Shown here: in pieces, positions 34,048 through 43,058 of the stretch
How positions within the stretch are numbered: position 1 is the stretch's first letter
How the letters are laid out: the number at the start of each line of letters is the position of its first letter
Source: Panacagrimonas sp052387695
GTDB taxonomy: Bacteria; Pseudomonadota; Gammaproteobacteria; Nevskiales; Nevskiaceae
Assembly: GCA_052387695.1 (NCBI GenBank)
Contig: JBQTIX010000076.1
Span: 1 to 64,000 of the forward strand
Length of the DNA stretch: 64,000 bases
Reading direction: 5' to 3'
Position numbers and translations under genes: made by a program
The notes under the pieces: generated by a model
What the model was told of the DNA's origin: nothing
Seen by the model: the letters and a program-made list of their open reading frames with translations, nothing else
Databases searched by the model: none

Positions 34048-36255
34048 ATGAAATTCCGTGCGAATGGAATGCTGGGCGTGGTCGCGGCTATGGTTCTGGC
34101 GGGGACGGCGGGTATTGCCAATGCGCAAGGCGGCAGCGGTGGCGCGACCGCCGGCGCGGTGGATCGCAAGTTGTTCGGCGGTGATTTGTCGTTCAACGGA
34201 TTGTTTCGGGTCGAGACGGCGTTCAGCACCACCGGCCGAGCCTCGCCGGCCAACCAGCGCGGACTACTGTCCAACGGACTTGCGATCAGGCGCAGCGCCG
34301 GCAACCCGGTCACGCAATACAACACGAGGATCGTGCCGGATATCGGGAGCCAGATTCTGGAGCTTCCGGGGTCCATCTTCGTTCCACCAGGGTCGACCCT
34401 GAATCTTCCTATCGCAGCAGGACTGCCGCCTACAGACGGAGTTTCCAGTCCGAGCCTCTCGGGGACCAGCGATACCTTCACGCGTTACGTGCCCGACGCG
34501 GAACAGACCCTGAACTATCACATCCTGCGCTTCGAGGTGACACCCAGTATCAACTGGGGGGATTGGTCGCTGCAGACCCGTTTCCGCGCCATCTACGACC
34601 CGGGCAGCCTGGGTTATGAAGAATTCGACTTCAACGACTACAACGACATCAACCGCGGCTTCCAGACCGGCATCGGCGGAGTCGAGGGCGGCGCAAGTCG
34701 CCAGTACAACGGCAAGCCGGACTACATGGGTTACGAGGTGGACGGCGAGCGCAACCCGATCTTCTTCGAACGATCCGGCAAGAATTACTCGGTCGACTTT
34801 CCGGCGTTTTTCCTGCAGTGGACCAACGGCGACATCACTGCGCGTCTCGGCAACCAGACGGTGGCCTGGGGGCAGTTACTGTTCTTCCGCATCATGGACC
34901 AGGCCAACGGCCTCGACCTGCGCCGCCATCTGTTCGTTGACCGCGCCATCGAGGAGTTCGCCGACGAGCGCATGTCCGCGCCCGGTCTGCGCGTGACCTG
35001 GCAGGCGACCGACCAGATCCTGGTGGACACCTTCGCCCAGCAGTTCATTCCGACGATCGTTCCCAATTCCAACACGACGTACAACATCGTCGATTCGCGC
35101 TTCATCCTGCACGACAACTATTTCGATAACGACGACAACAAGGAATTCAACTTCGGCATGCGCATCAAGGCCGAGTACGGCAATTTCAACCTGCAGGCCA
35201 TGGCCACCAGCAAGCTCAACCAGTTGGGGGCCATCCGCTGGACCAAGTCGAACATCAACAAGAAGCTGCCTGAGAGCAATGTTCTTGGCCTGGCGTTCAA
35301 CCGATACTGCGAACTCGCGCTGGGGTCGCCGATCGGAGAAGGCTGCGGCCCGCAGGTGGCGCAGACTCCGTTCGAATCGGGTCCTGCCGGCTTGTTCACC
35401 GCTGAGGAATGGTTTGATCGCGCCGGTTATACCAAGCTGGACCCGCTCGGCGGACTCGGCTCGATCGTGGAGGAATTCGGCCCTGCCACGCAGCAGTTGC
35501 TGACGGCGGTGCCCACCACGGCGAACCAGGCCTACAACGAGCTCAACGCGTTCTTCATCGCTCTCGAGGGCGCGCACGGCCACGTCGAGCGCAATTACTA
35601 TCGCGAAGAGGTTTATGGCCTGGGCGGCGGCTACGTGACCGAGGGAGAGCCGGGCTCGCTGTTCGATCAGCTCATCATCAACCTCGAAGCTACCTACACC
35701 CCGGAACGCGCGTTCACGGATATTGCGCTGAAGCAGGCTCCCGACAGGCGCGACGAAATCCAGATTGGTCTGGTGATGGAGAAGTACCAGCGCTTCTCGC
35801 AGAGCATGCCGGCCACCTATATGGTGTTCCAGTACCTGTGGCAGAAGGAGAGCAGCCTCGAAGGCCTGCTGCTCGACGGGTACGGCAGCTCGGCCTACAG
35901 CGACAGCAGGCTGCAGGGAAGAAAAATCCAGCTCACCAACAACGTCCCGGTGTCGGACAATCCCAACCAGACGTTCCACCCTGGCATCGACGCCGGCGCG
36001 AACTACGTCGTGCTCGCCGCCTTGCAGCCCTCGGACGCCTACATCTTCGAGTACAGCGCGGCGATGCTGATCGACGTGCAGGGCGGCATCCTGTTGCAAC
36101 CGGCGGTGCAGTGGAAGCCGCAGGGCAACATGACGGTCAATGTGTTCTACAACTTCATTGACGCCGAAGTCTGGGGTGGCAATGCCAACAACAGCTTCCT
36201 GAGCTTCATCGACTTTGCCGACGAACTCTGCGTGCGTTTCGGCTACCAGTTCTGA
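34048..36255 (+). CDS. DUF1302 outer-membrane barrel protein
   Basis: A 735-residue protein. A cleavable signal (MVLAGTAGIANAQGG) is followed by alternating strands with aromatic girdles (FRVETAFST, WSLQTRFRAIYD, ITARLGNQTVAWGQ) and a C-terminal ELCVRFGYQF, whose terminal Phe is the usual sign of a beta-barrel outer-membrane protein. The DUF1302 family fits the length and context; it may be a channel or receptor for hydrophobic compounds. The start has a strong site (ggaagg). It lies between the YCF48 gene and the second DUF1329 gene. Confidence 0.88.
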   Translation: MKFRANGMLGVVAAMVLAGTAGIANAQGGSGGATAGAVDRKLFGGDLSFNGLFRVETAFSTTGRASPANQRGLLSNGLAIRRSAGNPVTQYNTRIVPDIGSQILELPGSIFVPPGSTLNLPIAAGLPPTDGVSSPSLSGTSDTFTRYVPDAEQTLNYHILRFEVTPSINWGDWSLQTRFRAIYDPGSLGYEEFDFNDYNDINRGFQTGIGGVEGGASRQYNGKPDYMGYEVDGERNPIFFERSGKNYSVDFPAFFLQWTNGDITARLGNQTVAWGQLLFFRIMDQANGLDLRRHLFVDRAIEEFADERMSAPGLRVTWQATDQILVDTFAQQFIPTIVPNSNTTYNIVDSRFILHDNYFDNDDNKEFNFGMRIKAEYGNFNLQAMATSKLNQLGAIRWTKSNINKKLPESNVLGLAFNRYCELALGSPIGEGCGPQVAQTPFESGPAGLFTAEEWFDRAGYTKLDPLGGLGSIVEEFGPATQQLLTAVPTTANQAYNELNAFFIALEGAHGHVERNYYREEVYGLGGGYVTEGEPGSLFDQLIINLEATYTPERAFTDIALKQAPDRRDEIQIGLVMEKYQRFSQSMPATYMVFQYLWQKESSLEGLLLDGYGSSAYSDSRLQGRKIQLTNNVPVSDNPNQTFHPGIDAGANYVVLAALQPSDAYIFEYSAAMLIDVQGGILLQPAVQWKPQGNMTVNVFYNFIDAEVWGGNANNSFLSFIDFADELCVRFGYQF

Positions 36256-36379
36256 TAACGGTTCCAACAAGCATGGATCGGTCTAGGGGTCCGGTCTGAA
36301 ATTCATCGCGCTACCACTGGGTGGCGCGAAAACGCCGACGGTCGAAAGCACCCGGCCGTCGGCAACTCTGAGACCCTGA

Positions 36380-37762
36380 ATGAAACAGATCAAGTTCGAC
36401 CGAGGATATAGCCGACGCCACTTCCTGCAGCAGGCTGCGAGCGGCGTTTTTTCGGCTGGCGTGCTGATGCCGACCTGGCAGGCGATTGCCGCCTCCGGCG
36501 AGATCAGCAAGGCGTATCCGGACGAGTTGCTGTCCATCGAGGGTTATACCAAGGGCAGGATCAAGACCGGCGACGAGATCAACGCCTCGAACGTCGAACA
36601 CGTCAAGGATCTGCTCGAACCGATCCGTTACGAGCAGATCCTCAAACACGGCCGAAAGCTCAGGATCGTCAAGACCACCACCGAGGTGATGCGGCTGTCG
36701 CCGTGGGAGTACATCGAGGCGACGCTCTCCAACGCCGGCAAGGCCAAATTCGACGCCAACGGCAACGTGGTCAACGGTGCCGACGGCCAGCCCTGGATCG
36801 GCGGCAATCCGTTCCCGGACCCCAAGACCGGAATCGAACTGTTCGCCGCGCAGACCCTGAGCTGGGGTCGGCACGACGCCTCGTTCTACGCCATCAAGAT
36901 CGACGACGTTGCCGTGGACGGAGTGACCCGCTTCCGCTACGCGGGCGGCTGGGCCGAGCTGTCCACGGTGGCACGCGTGAGCATGGAGCCCAAGCCGTAC
37001 TGGCCGCAGCACAAGGACAAGCTACGCTTTCAATCGGTCTTCTTCACCGCTCCGCAGCAGTTCCGGGGCACCTCGTTCCTCAATGTCTGGGACTACGATC
37101 AGCGCAAGTTCCCCGCGCTTTATGGCTACGTTGCGGACTTTCGCCGCATCCGCCAGTTCCCTGCCGATCAGCGCTTCGAGCCGCTGCTGCCGGGCACCAC
37201 GCTGTATCTGTCCGACGCCTGGGCGGCTGGCGATCCCCTGCTCACCTGGGGCAATTTCAATATCGTAGGCCGCGGCCCGTTCCTCGCCGGGCTGTCGGGA
37301 AGCTGGAACTCGGATCATCCGAACTGGGAACACAACAAGCACGGCGGGCCCAAGGGTCAGACCTTCTGGGATTCGACGGTGGAACTGATCCCCGAGGCGA
37401 TCATGGTCGAGGCGCAACCCACCGGATTTCCACGCGCGCCCATTTCGAAGAAACAGGTCTGGTTCGACGCGCGCAACCAGGTCGTTGTCGGGATGGTGAC
37501 TTACGATCGTCGCAACCAGCCCTATCGTTCCTTCGACGGCGCCTATTCGCTGTACGAGAATGGAGACAAGAAGGTGATGGATGGGAAGCACCCCTATTGG
37601 TCCTGGTGCCATGTCACATGCTCCGATATCCAGACCGGAAGAGTCACACGTCTGGAACAGGTGCAGAACGTCGAAGGCCAGCACGTCAGCGGCGCCAACG
37701 ATCCTGCAATGTTCGACAAGTATCTGACTCAGGCGGCGCTGCAGCGCCTGGGCGCGGTTTGA
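36380..37762 (+). CDS. DUF1329 envelope protein, copy 2, with Tat-like signal
   Basis: A 460-residue paralogue of the 31479 gene. N-terminal YSRRHFLQQAASGVFSAG has an even better twin-arginine/FLxx signal. The core motifs are in the same order (GEISKAYPDELLSIE, LRFQSVFFTAPQ, WDYDQRKFPALYGYVADFRR, WAAGDPLLTWGN, WSWCHVTCSDIQ). By eye roughly half of residues match copy 1. The ribosome site is weak, so translation may rely on the upstream gene. Having two non-identical DUF1329 proteins in one cluster suggests distinct partners or a heterodimer. Confidence 0.88.
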   Translation: MKQIKFDRGYSRRHFLQQAASGVFSAGVLMPTWQAIAASGEISKAYPDELLSIEGYTKGRIKTGDEINASNVEHVKDLLEPIRYEQILKHGRKLRIVKTTTEVMRLSPWEYIEATLSNAGKAKFDANGNVVNGADGQPWIGGNPFPDPKTGIELFAAQTLSWGRHDASFYAIKIDDVAVDGVTRFRYAGGWAELSTVARVSMEPKPYWPQHKDKLRFQSVFFTAPQQFRGTSFLNVWDYDQRKFPALYGYVADFRRIRQFPADQRFEPLLPGTTLYLSDAWAAGDPLLTWGNFNIVGRGPFLAGLSGSWNSDHPNWEHNKHGGPKGQTFWDSTVELIPEAIMVEAQPTGFPRAPISKKQVWFDARNQVVVGMVTYDRRNQPYRSFDGAYSLYENGDKKVMDGKHPYWSWCHVTCSDIQTGRVTRLEQVQNVEGQHVSGANDPAMFDKYLTQAALQRLGAV

Positions 37763-37817
37763 TCCGAGCCCCCACTCACCCGATTCGCACGCACATCACT
37801 TTTTCAGAATAGAGACC

Positions 37818-40253
37818 ATGGATAACCTGCCGTTTCGCTTCCGCTTTGCCAAATGGATCATGGATCGCCGGGGGATGGTGTCGATCGGCTTCGTGATCGT
37901 GACGCTCGCCTTCATGGCGGGGTTCCCGGGTGTGGAAGTGCGGACCATCTTCAAGAACCTGCTGCCGAAGGACGACCCTTTCGTGCAGGTCTATTACGAC
38001 CATCCCAACTTCGGCAGTCCGCTGACCATGTACATCATGGTCAAGCGCATCGGCAGCGACATCTATCACCAGGATACCTTGCAGAAGGTCTGGGACCTGA
38101 CCCGCAACGTCGACTTGACACCAGGCATCGACCATGTTCAGTTGATCTCGATCTCCACCGAGAAGCTGCGCTACGTGGAGGCCACGCCGCAGGGCGTGGA
38201 CGTGCGTCCTCTGATGGGCGATCGTGTCCCCGCCGATGCCGCCGAAGTCGAGGACTTCCGTCGCCGGGTCGAGCAGTCGCCGAACGCGCGCAACTTCTTC
38301 GTCTCGCGCGACGGAACCGCCACCCTCATCCAGGCGACCTTCCTGGACAGCATTGAGTACGGCGTGGCCTTCGACTTCGTGCGCGACCTGATTGCCAAGG
38401 CGGAGGACGAAAACCACAAGATCTATCTTGCCGGCCAGCCGGTTCTGACGGGCTGGGTGTACCAGCTGCAAAAGCAGACCTACACCATTTTCGCCATCAC
38501 GTTGGGAATGCTGGTAGTGCTGCTGGTGTTGTACATGCGCAACATCGCGGGCGTGGTCATGCCCGTGGTATGCGCCGTCACCGCCGGGCTCTGGGGCGTG
38601 GGCTTCATCGGTTGGCTGGGGCGGCCGATCGAACCGCTGCTGACGATCGTGCCGCTATTGCTGGTGGCTCGAACGCTCTCGCATTGCATTCAGTATTCCG
38701 AGCGCTATTACGAAATCCTCGCCCACCTCAAGGACAAGCGAAAAGCCGCCGAAGTGTGCATGGGCGTAATGATGGTGCCCTCGGTGCTGGGCATCATGAC
38801 CGACGTGTTCGGCATCGTGTTCATCGCCTTGGCGCCGATCGAGACCATGTACGACCACGCCATGTTCTGCGGCGCCTGGGCGCTGTGGATCATTCCGACC
38901 GGTGTATTCCTGGCCTCGATCCTGCTGTCCTACCTGCCGCTGCCGAACAACTTCGAGGAGATCTCGGGCGGTGAGGGCAAGGAATCCGGCATCCACCTGA
39001 TGCAGAAGAATCTGCTGCAGAGAATCGCCAGCATCACCTTTGGCAAGCCGGCGAAGATCACCGCTGCGGTCATGGTGGTCCTGACGGTCTGGTCGGTGTG
39101 GGAATCGTCCAAGATCAAGATCGGCAACCCGGCCGAGGGCAGCAATCTTCTGTGGTACGACTCCGAGTTCAACACCGCGGTGCGCGCCATCAATGCCCAC
39201 TTTCCGGGGATGAACACCCTGGAACTGATCATCGAGGCCAAGGGCAATGCAAACGACAGCATGGCGCGCCCTGCCTTGCTGCCCGAGGTCTTTGAAGCGC
39301 GGGCGCAGCTCCAGGCGCTGATGGAGAGCGACACTGGCATCACGCCCCGGGCCACACTGTCGTTCTCCGACTACATGATGGAGGGAAACCGTCTTTTTGC
39401 CGGTGGTAACCCGCAGTGGTTGCCGGTGGACCCGAACAAGCGTGCCGCCTACAGCGCTGGACAGGCCGTGCTGTTCGGCTCCACACCGCTGAACTTCGGT
39501 CACGTCATGGATTTCGAGGCCAAGCACTCCACGGTCTCGGTGTGGTTCAAGGACAACAAGCAGGAGACGGTCGATGCTGCGCTGGCCAGTGCCAAGCGCG
39601 CCGTGGACATCGTCGGCACCGATCACGAGAAGTTCACGGTGCGCATGGCTTCGGGCTTTATCGCCTTGCAGCAGGCCATGAACAACGTGGTCCATCGCTA
39701 TCACTGGTTCATCTTCGGCATGGTCAACATCGCGATCGCGGTGATCGCGGCGATGGCCTATCGTTCCTTCGTCGCCGCGTTTTTGTTGCTGGTGCCGGTG
39801 AACCTGTCCAACTTCCTGCAGCTCGCCGCGATGCACATGCTCGGCATCGGTCTGGACATCAACGCCACCATCGTCGCCGTGATGGGGGTCGGTGTAGGTA
39901 TCGACTACGGCATCTATCTCTTGTCGCGTATCTGCGAGGAACTGACGGCGCATGAGGGCGACTGGGGTGCGGCGATCACGACTTCGCTGACCACCACGGG
40001 CAAGGCGATCATGTTCACCGCTTCGATCATGCTCATCGGCATCGTGCCCTGGTACTTCATGTCAGATTTGAAGTTCATGGCCGACATGGGTGTGCTGCTG
40101 ATCGCGATCATGTTGATCAACATGGTGCTGTCGCTCGTGGTGCTGCCGCTGCTGGTCTGGATCATCAAGCCCAAGTTTGCGACGCGTACCGATTTGGCGG
40201 TAGGTGAAAACATCGATCTCGACCAGTTCATGGTGGGGGCCGGGGCCAAATAA
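37818..40253 (+). CDS. RND/MMPL-family transporter
   Basis: An 811-residue inner-membrane protein with the two-repeat RND layout: one N-terminal membrane helix, a periplasmic loop (~50-210), a block of helices (TYTIFAITLGMLVVLLVLYM onward), a second loop (~435-610) and a second helix block containing GVGVGIDYGIYLLSRI, the usual central charged motif. The family includes MmpL and hopanoid/lipid exporters such as HpnN. Clustered with DUF1302/DUF1329/YCF48, it is probably a lipid or steroid carrier between inner and outer membrane. A rho-independent terminator follows. Confidence 0.92.
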   Translation: MDNLPFRFRFAKWIMDRRGMVSIGFVIVTLAFMAGFPGVEVRTIFKNLLPKDDPFVQVYYDHPNFGSPLTMYIMVKRIGSDIYHQDTLQKVWDLTRNVDLTPGIDHVQLISISTEKLRYVEATPQGVDVRPLMGDRVPADAAEVEDFRRRVEQSPNARNFFVSRDGTATLIQATFLDSIEYGVAFDFVRDLIAKAEDENHKIYLAGQPVLTGWVYQLQKQTYTIFAITLGMLVVLLVLYMRNIAGVVMPVVCAVTAGLWGVGFIGWLGRPIEPLLTIVPLLLVARTLSHCIQYSERYYEILAHLKDKRKAAEVCMGVMMVPSVLGIMTDVFGIVFIALAPIETMYDHAMFCGAWALWIIPTGVFLASILLSYLPLPNNFEEISGGEGKESGIHLMQKNLLQRIASITFGKPAKITAAVMVVLTVWSVWESSKIKIGNPAEGSNLLWYDSEFNTAVRAINAHFPGMNTLELIIEAKGNANDSMARPALLPEVFEARAQLQALMESDTGITPRATLSFSDYMMEGNRLFAGGNPQWLPVDPNKRAAYSAGQAVLFGSTPLNFGHVMDFEAKHSTVSVWFKDNKQETVDAALASAKRAVDIVGTDHEKFTVRMASGFIALQQAMNNVVHRYHWFIFGMVNIAIAVIAAMAYRSFVAAFLLLVPVNLSNFLQLAAMHMLGIGLDINATIVAVMGVGVGIDYGIYLLSRICEELTAHEGDWGAAITTSLTTTGKAIMFTASIMLIGIVPWYFMSDLKFMADMGVLLIAIMLINMVLSLVVLPLLVWIIKPKFATRTDLAVGENIDLDQFMVGAGAK

Positions 40254-40280
40254 TCAGAGAGTAGCTGCGCATCGTCAGGC

Positions 40281-40314
40281 GCATCCGGCACACGGTGTCG
40301 GGTGCGTTTTTTTT
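40281..40314 (+). terminator. rho-independent terminator after the RND gene
   Basis: An 11-bp stem (gcatccggcac with gtgtcgggtgc, two wobble or mismatched positions) has a 3-nt loop and is followed by T8. It ends the DUF1329-RND operon 28 nt after the last stop codon. Confidence 0.85.
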
Positions 40315-40366
40315 GCCCCGGCGTCCCAGATCGGTGCAACACCTCGTCGATCGCACACAAGCGCAC

Positions 40367-40396
40367 TTGAGGCAAAGTCTCCTGGCCCGCTAGAAT
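40367..40396 (+). promoter_or_regulatory. sigma-70-like promoter of rpsO
   Basis: TTGAGG (40367-40372) and TAGAAT (40391-40396) are separated by 18 bp and end 45 nt before the rpsO start, just after the terminator of the preceding operon. It is the only good promoter candidate here. Confidence 0.55.
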
Positions 40397-40441
40397 GGCG
40401 AGCTTTGTAATGAACTCGACATCAGGCTTGGAGCTTTAACG

Positions 40442-40711
40442 ATGACTCTTTCGGTAGAACAGAAGCGCGGCGTTGTTGAAAAGGCCGCTCGCGGCAAGAA
40501 TGACACGGGTTCGCCCGAGGTCCAGGTTTCTCTGCTGACGGCGCGTATCGCCGACCTTGGCGGGCATTTTGCCAAGCACGCCAAGGATCATCACTCCCGG
40601 CGTGGGCTCCTCAAGCTGGTCAACCAGCGGCGCAGTCTGCTGGACTATCTCAAGGGCAAGGACGAAGCCCGTTACGCCAAGCTGATCGCCGATCTCGGTC
40701 TGCGCCGCTGA
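40442..40711 (+). CDS. rpsO: 30S ribosomal protein S15
   Basis: An 89-residue four-helix protein of the small subunit that binds the 16S three-way junction and, in E. coli, represses its own mRNA. The family signature GGHFAKHAKDHHSRRGLLKLV (shown here in part: HAKDHHSRRGLL, NQRRSLLDYLK) is complete. The start is preceded by ggag. Upstream is an RND transporter, not truB as is common elsewhere, so the usual infB-rbfA-truB link is broken here. pnp follows after 150 nt. Confidence 0.98.
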   Translation: MTLSVEQKRGVVEKAARGKNDTGSPEVQVSLLTARIADLGGHFAKHAKDHHSRRGLLKLVNQRRSLLDYLKGKDEARYAKLIADLGLRR

Positions 40712-40718
40712 GTGATCC

Positions 40719-40742
40719 CACGAGGTAACAAGCTACTTCGTG
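40719..40742 (+). promoter_or_regulatory. hairpin in the rpsO-pnp intergenic region
   Basis: cacgaggta (40719-40727) pairs with tacttcgtg (40734-40742) over 9 bp with a 6-nt loop. No T-run follows, so it is not a clear terminator. In E. coli the same interval carries an RNase III-processed hairpin used in PNPase autoregulation, and this element could play that part. Confidence 0.5.
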
Positions 40743-40861
40743 TGGACTCCGACAGTCCCCCCCACGAAATGACCTGTTACTTCGCGAAGGCCACCCGCAT
40801 GCGGCGCCGTTTCGTTTTGGCCCCAGCCTCTCCACGAAGTCCTTGAGATGAGATTTGAATA

Positions 40862-42982
40862 ATGGGAATTCCTGCCCTACCTGCGACCCCCGTCACCAAG
40901 ACTTTCCCTTACGGCGCGCATAGCGTCACCATCGAGACTGGCCACATCGCCCGACAGGCGACCGCGTCGGTGATGGTGCGTATGGACGATACGGTCGTCC
41001 TCGTCACCGTTGTGGGCAAGAAGGAAGCCAAGGCGGACCAGTCCTTCTTCCCGCTGACCGTCGATTACATGGAGCGTACGTACGCCGGTGGTCGCATTCC
41101 CGGCGGATTCTTCAAGCGCGAAGGCCGTCCGTCCGAACGCGAGACATTGACTTCGCGCCTCATCGACCGTCCTATCCGGCCGCTGTTTCCGGACGGGTTT
41201 CTGAACGAAATCCAGATCGTCGCCACGGTCCTGTCGCTCAATCCCGAAGTGGATGCCGACATCCCGGCGATGTTGGGAGCTTCGGCGGCCCTCTCGCTGT
41301 CCGGCGTACCGTTCCAGGGTCCAATCGGCGCCGCCAAGGTTGGTTATCTGAACGGCCAGTACATCCTCAACCCCACCGTCGCGCAGCAGGAAACCTCCGA
41401 GCTGGAGTTGGTCGTCGCCGGTACCGCCGACGCGGTGATGATGGTCGAATCCGAGGCCAAGCAGTTGTCCGAGGACGTGATGCTCGGTGCCGTGTTGTTC
41501 GGCCACGAGCAGATGCAGGTGGCAATCACGGCCATCAACGAACTGGTTGCCGTCGCCGGCAAGCCGAAGTGGAACTGGAAGCCGCTGTCCGCCAACACGG
41601 GCCTGGACGAAGCTGTCGCCGCGTTCCGCGCCGACGTGACCGAGGCCTACGCGGTGGCCGACAAGCAGGTCCGGCACGATGCGGTGGACGCTGCTCGTGC
41701 CAAAGTGCTCGAAGCCCTGTGCGCTGGCGACGCACCGAAGTTCCCGTCCGACAAGGTCAAGACCGCGTTCCACGATCTGGAAGCGGTGGTCGTGCGCAAC
41801 CGCATCATCGACGGCTTTCCGCGCATCGACGGCCGCGATACCCGCACGGTCCGGCCCATCAGCATCTGCGCAGGAGTCCTCCCGCGCACCCATGGCTCCG
41901 CCATCTTCACCCGCGGTGAAACGCAGGTGCTGGCCGTCACCACCCTGGGCACCGGCAAGGACGCACAGCTGATCGATGCGATGGAAGGTGAGTGGCGCGA
42001 GCCGTTCATGCTCAACTACAACTTCCCGCCATACAGCGTCGGTGAAACCGGGCGCCTGAACGCGCCCAAGCGCCGCGAGATCGGTCACGGCCGCCTGGCC
42101 AAGCGCGGCCTGGCCGGTGTGATGCCGGACCTGGACAAGGAATTCCCCTACGTCGTGCGCGTGGTCGCGGAGACCACCGAATCGAACGGTTCGTCGTCGA
42201 TGGCCTCGGTGTGCAGCTCCTGCCTGTCGATGATGGACGCCGGCGTGCCGCTCAAGGCACCGGTCGCCGGTGTGGCGATGGGGCTGATCCTTGAAGGGAC
42301 GAAGTTCGCCGTGCTGACCGACATTCTCGGCGACGAAGATCATCTCGGCGACATGGACTTCAAGGTGGCCGGTTCGCGCAACGGCGTCACCGCCCTGCAG
42401 ATGGACATCAAGATCACCGGTGTCAACGGTGAAATCATGAAGCAGGCCCTGGCCCAAGCCAAGGCCGCGCGCCTGCATATCCTCGACCAGATGGACGAAG
42501 TGCTGCCTGCGCCGCGTTCCGAGATGTCAAGTTGGGCGCCGCGCATCACCACCATCAAAATCCACCCGGACAAGATCCGCGAAGTGATTGGCAAGGGCGG
42601 CGTCACCATCCGCTCGATCACCGAAGAAACCGGCACCACCATCGACATCGACGACGATGGCACCATCAAGGTCGCTGCGGTCGATAAGGCGCAGGCCGAT
42701 GCGGCGATCGCGCGCATCCACGCCCTGACCCGCGACGTCGAAGTCGGCGCCATCTACGACGGCAAGGTCGCCAAGCTGATGGACTTCGGCGCATTCGTGA
42801 CCATCATGCCCGGCAAGGACGGTCTGGTTCATATCTCGCAGCTCGCCGAAAAGCGGGTCGAGAAGGTTGAAGACGTCGTCAAGGAAGGCCAGGCCGTGCG
42901 AGTCAAGGTGCTCGAAGTCGACAAGCAGGGCCGGATCCGACTCTCGATGAAGGCGGTGGACGTGGCTGCGAGCGAAGGCTGA
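40862..42982 (+). CDS. pnp: polyribonucleotide nucleotidyltransferase (PNPase)
   Basis: The 3'-5' phosphorolytic exoribonuclease of the RNA degradosome. The 706 residues show two RNase PH-like domains (FFKREGRPSERETLTSRLIDR in the first, shown here in part as GRPSERETLTSRLID; ESNGSSSMASVC in the second), a KH domain (IGKGGVTIRSITEETG) and a C-terminal S1 domain (GKVAKLMDFGAFVTI). The length is standard. It is in the conserved rpsO-pnp order and has a terminator downstream. The ribosome site is weak, consistent with control at the leader. Confidence 0.98.
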   Translation: MGIPALPATPVTKTFPYGAHSVTIETGHIARQATASVMVRMDDTVVLVTVVGKKEAKADQSFFPLTVDYMERTYAGGRIPGGFFKREGRPSERETLTSRLIDRPIRPLFPDGFLNEIQIVATVLSLNPEVDADIPAMLGASAALSLSGVPFQGPIGAAKVGYLNGQYILNPTVAQQETSELELVVAGTADAVMMVESEAKQLSEDVMLGAVLFGHEQMQVAITAINELVAVAGKPKWNWKPLSANTGLDEAVAAFRADVTEAYAVADKQVRHDAVDAARAKVLEALCAGDAPKFPSDKVKTAFHDLEAVVVRNRIIDGFPRIDGRDTRTVRPISICAGVLPRTHGSAIFTRGETQVLAVTTLGTGKDAQLIDAMEGEWREPFMLNYNFPPYSVGETGRLNAPKRREIGHGRLAKRGLAGVMPDLDKEFPYVVRVVAETTESNGSSSMASVCSSCLSMMDAGVPLKAPVAGVAMGLILEGTKFAVLTDILGDEDHLGDMDFKVAGSRNGVTALQMDIKITGVNGEIMKQALAQAKAARLHILDQMDEVLPAPRSEMSSWAPRITTIKIHPDKIREVIGKGGVTIRSITEETGTTIDIDDDGTIKVAAVDKAQADAAIARIHALTRDVEVGAIYDGKVAKLMDFGAFVTIMPGKDGLVHISQLAEKRVEKVEDVVKEGQAVRVKVLEVDKQGRIRLSMKAVDVAASEG

Positions 42983-43023
42983 GATTTTTCTCGCCGGCGC
43001 GAGCCGGATTGGTGCGAAATACC

Positions 43024-43055
43024 AACCCCCGGGAGCTGCGTTCCCGGGGGTTTTT
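43024..43055 (+). terminator. rho-independent terminator after pnp
   Basis: A perfect 11-bp stem (aacccccggga and tcccgggggtt) with a 7-nt loop, then T5. It lies between pnp and the convergent regulator gene; in the reverse direction the T tract is poor. Confidence 0.92.
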
Positions 43056-43058
43056 CCT

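Noticed and set aside
40877..42478. 533-codon open frame antisense to pnp
   Set aside because: Shadow of a highly conserved gene; no independent evidence.
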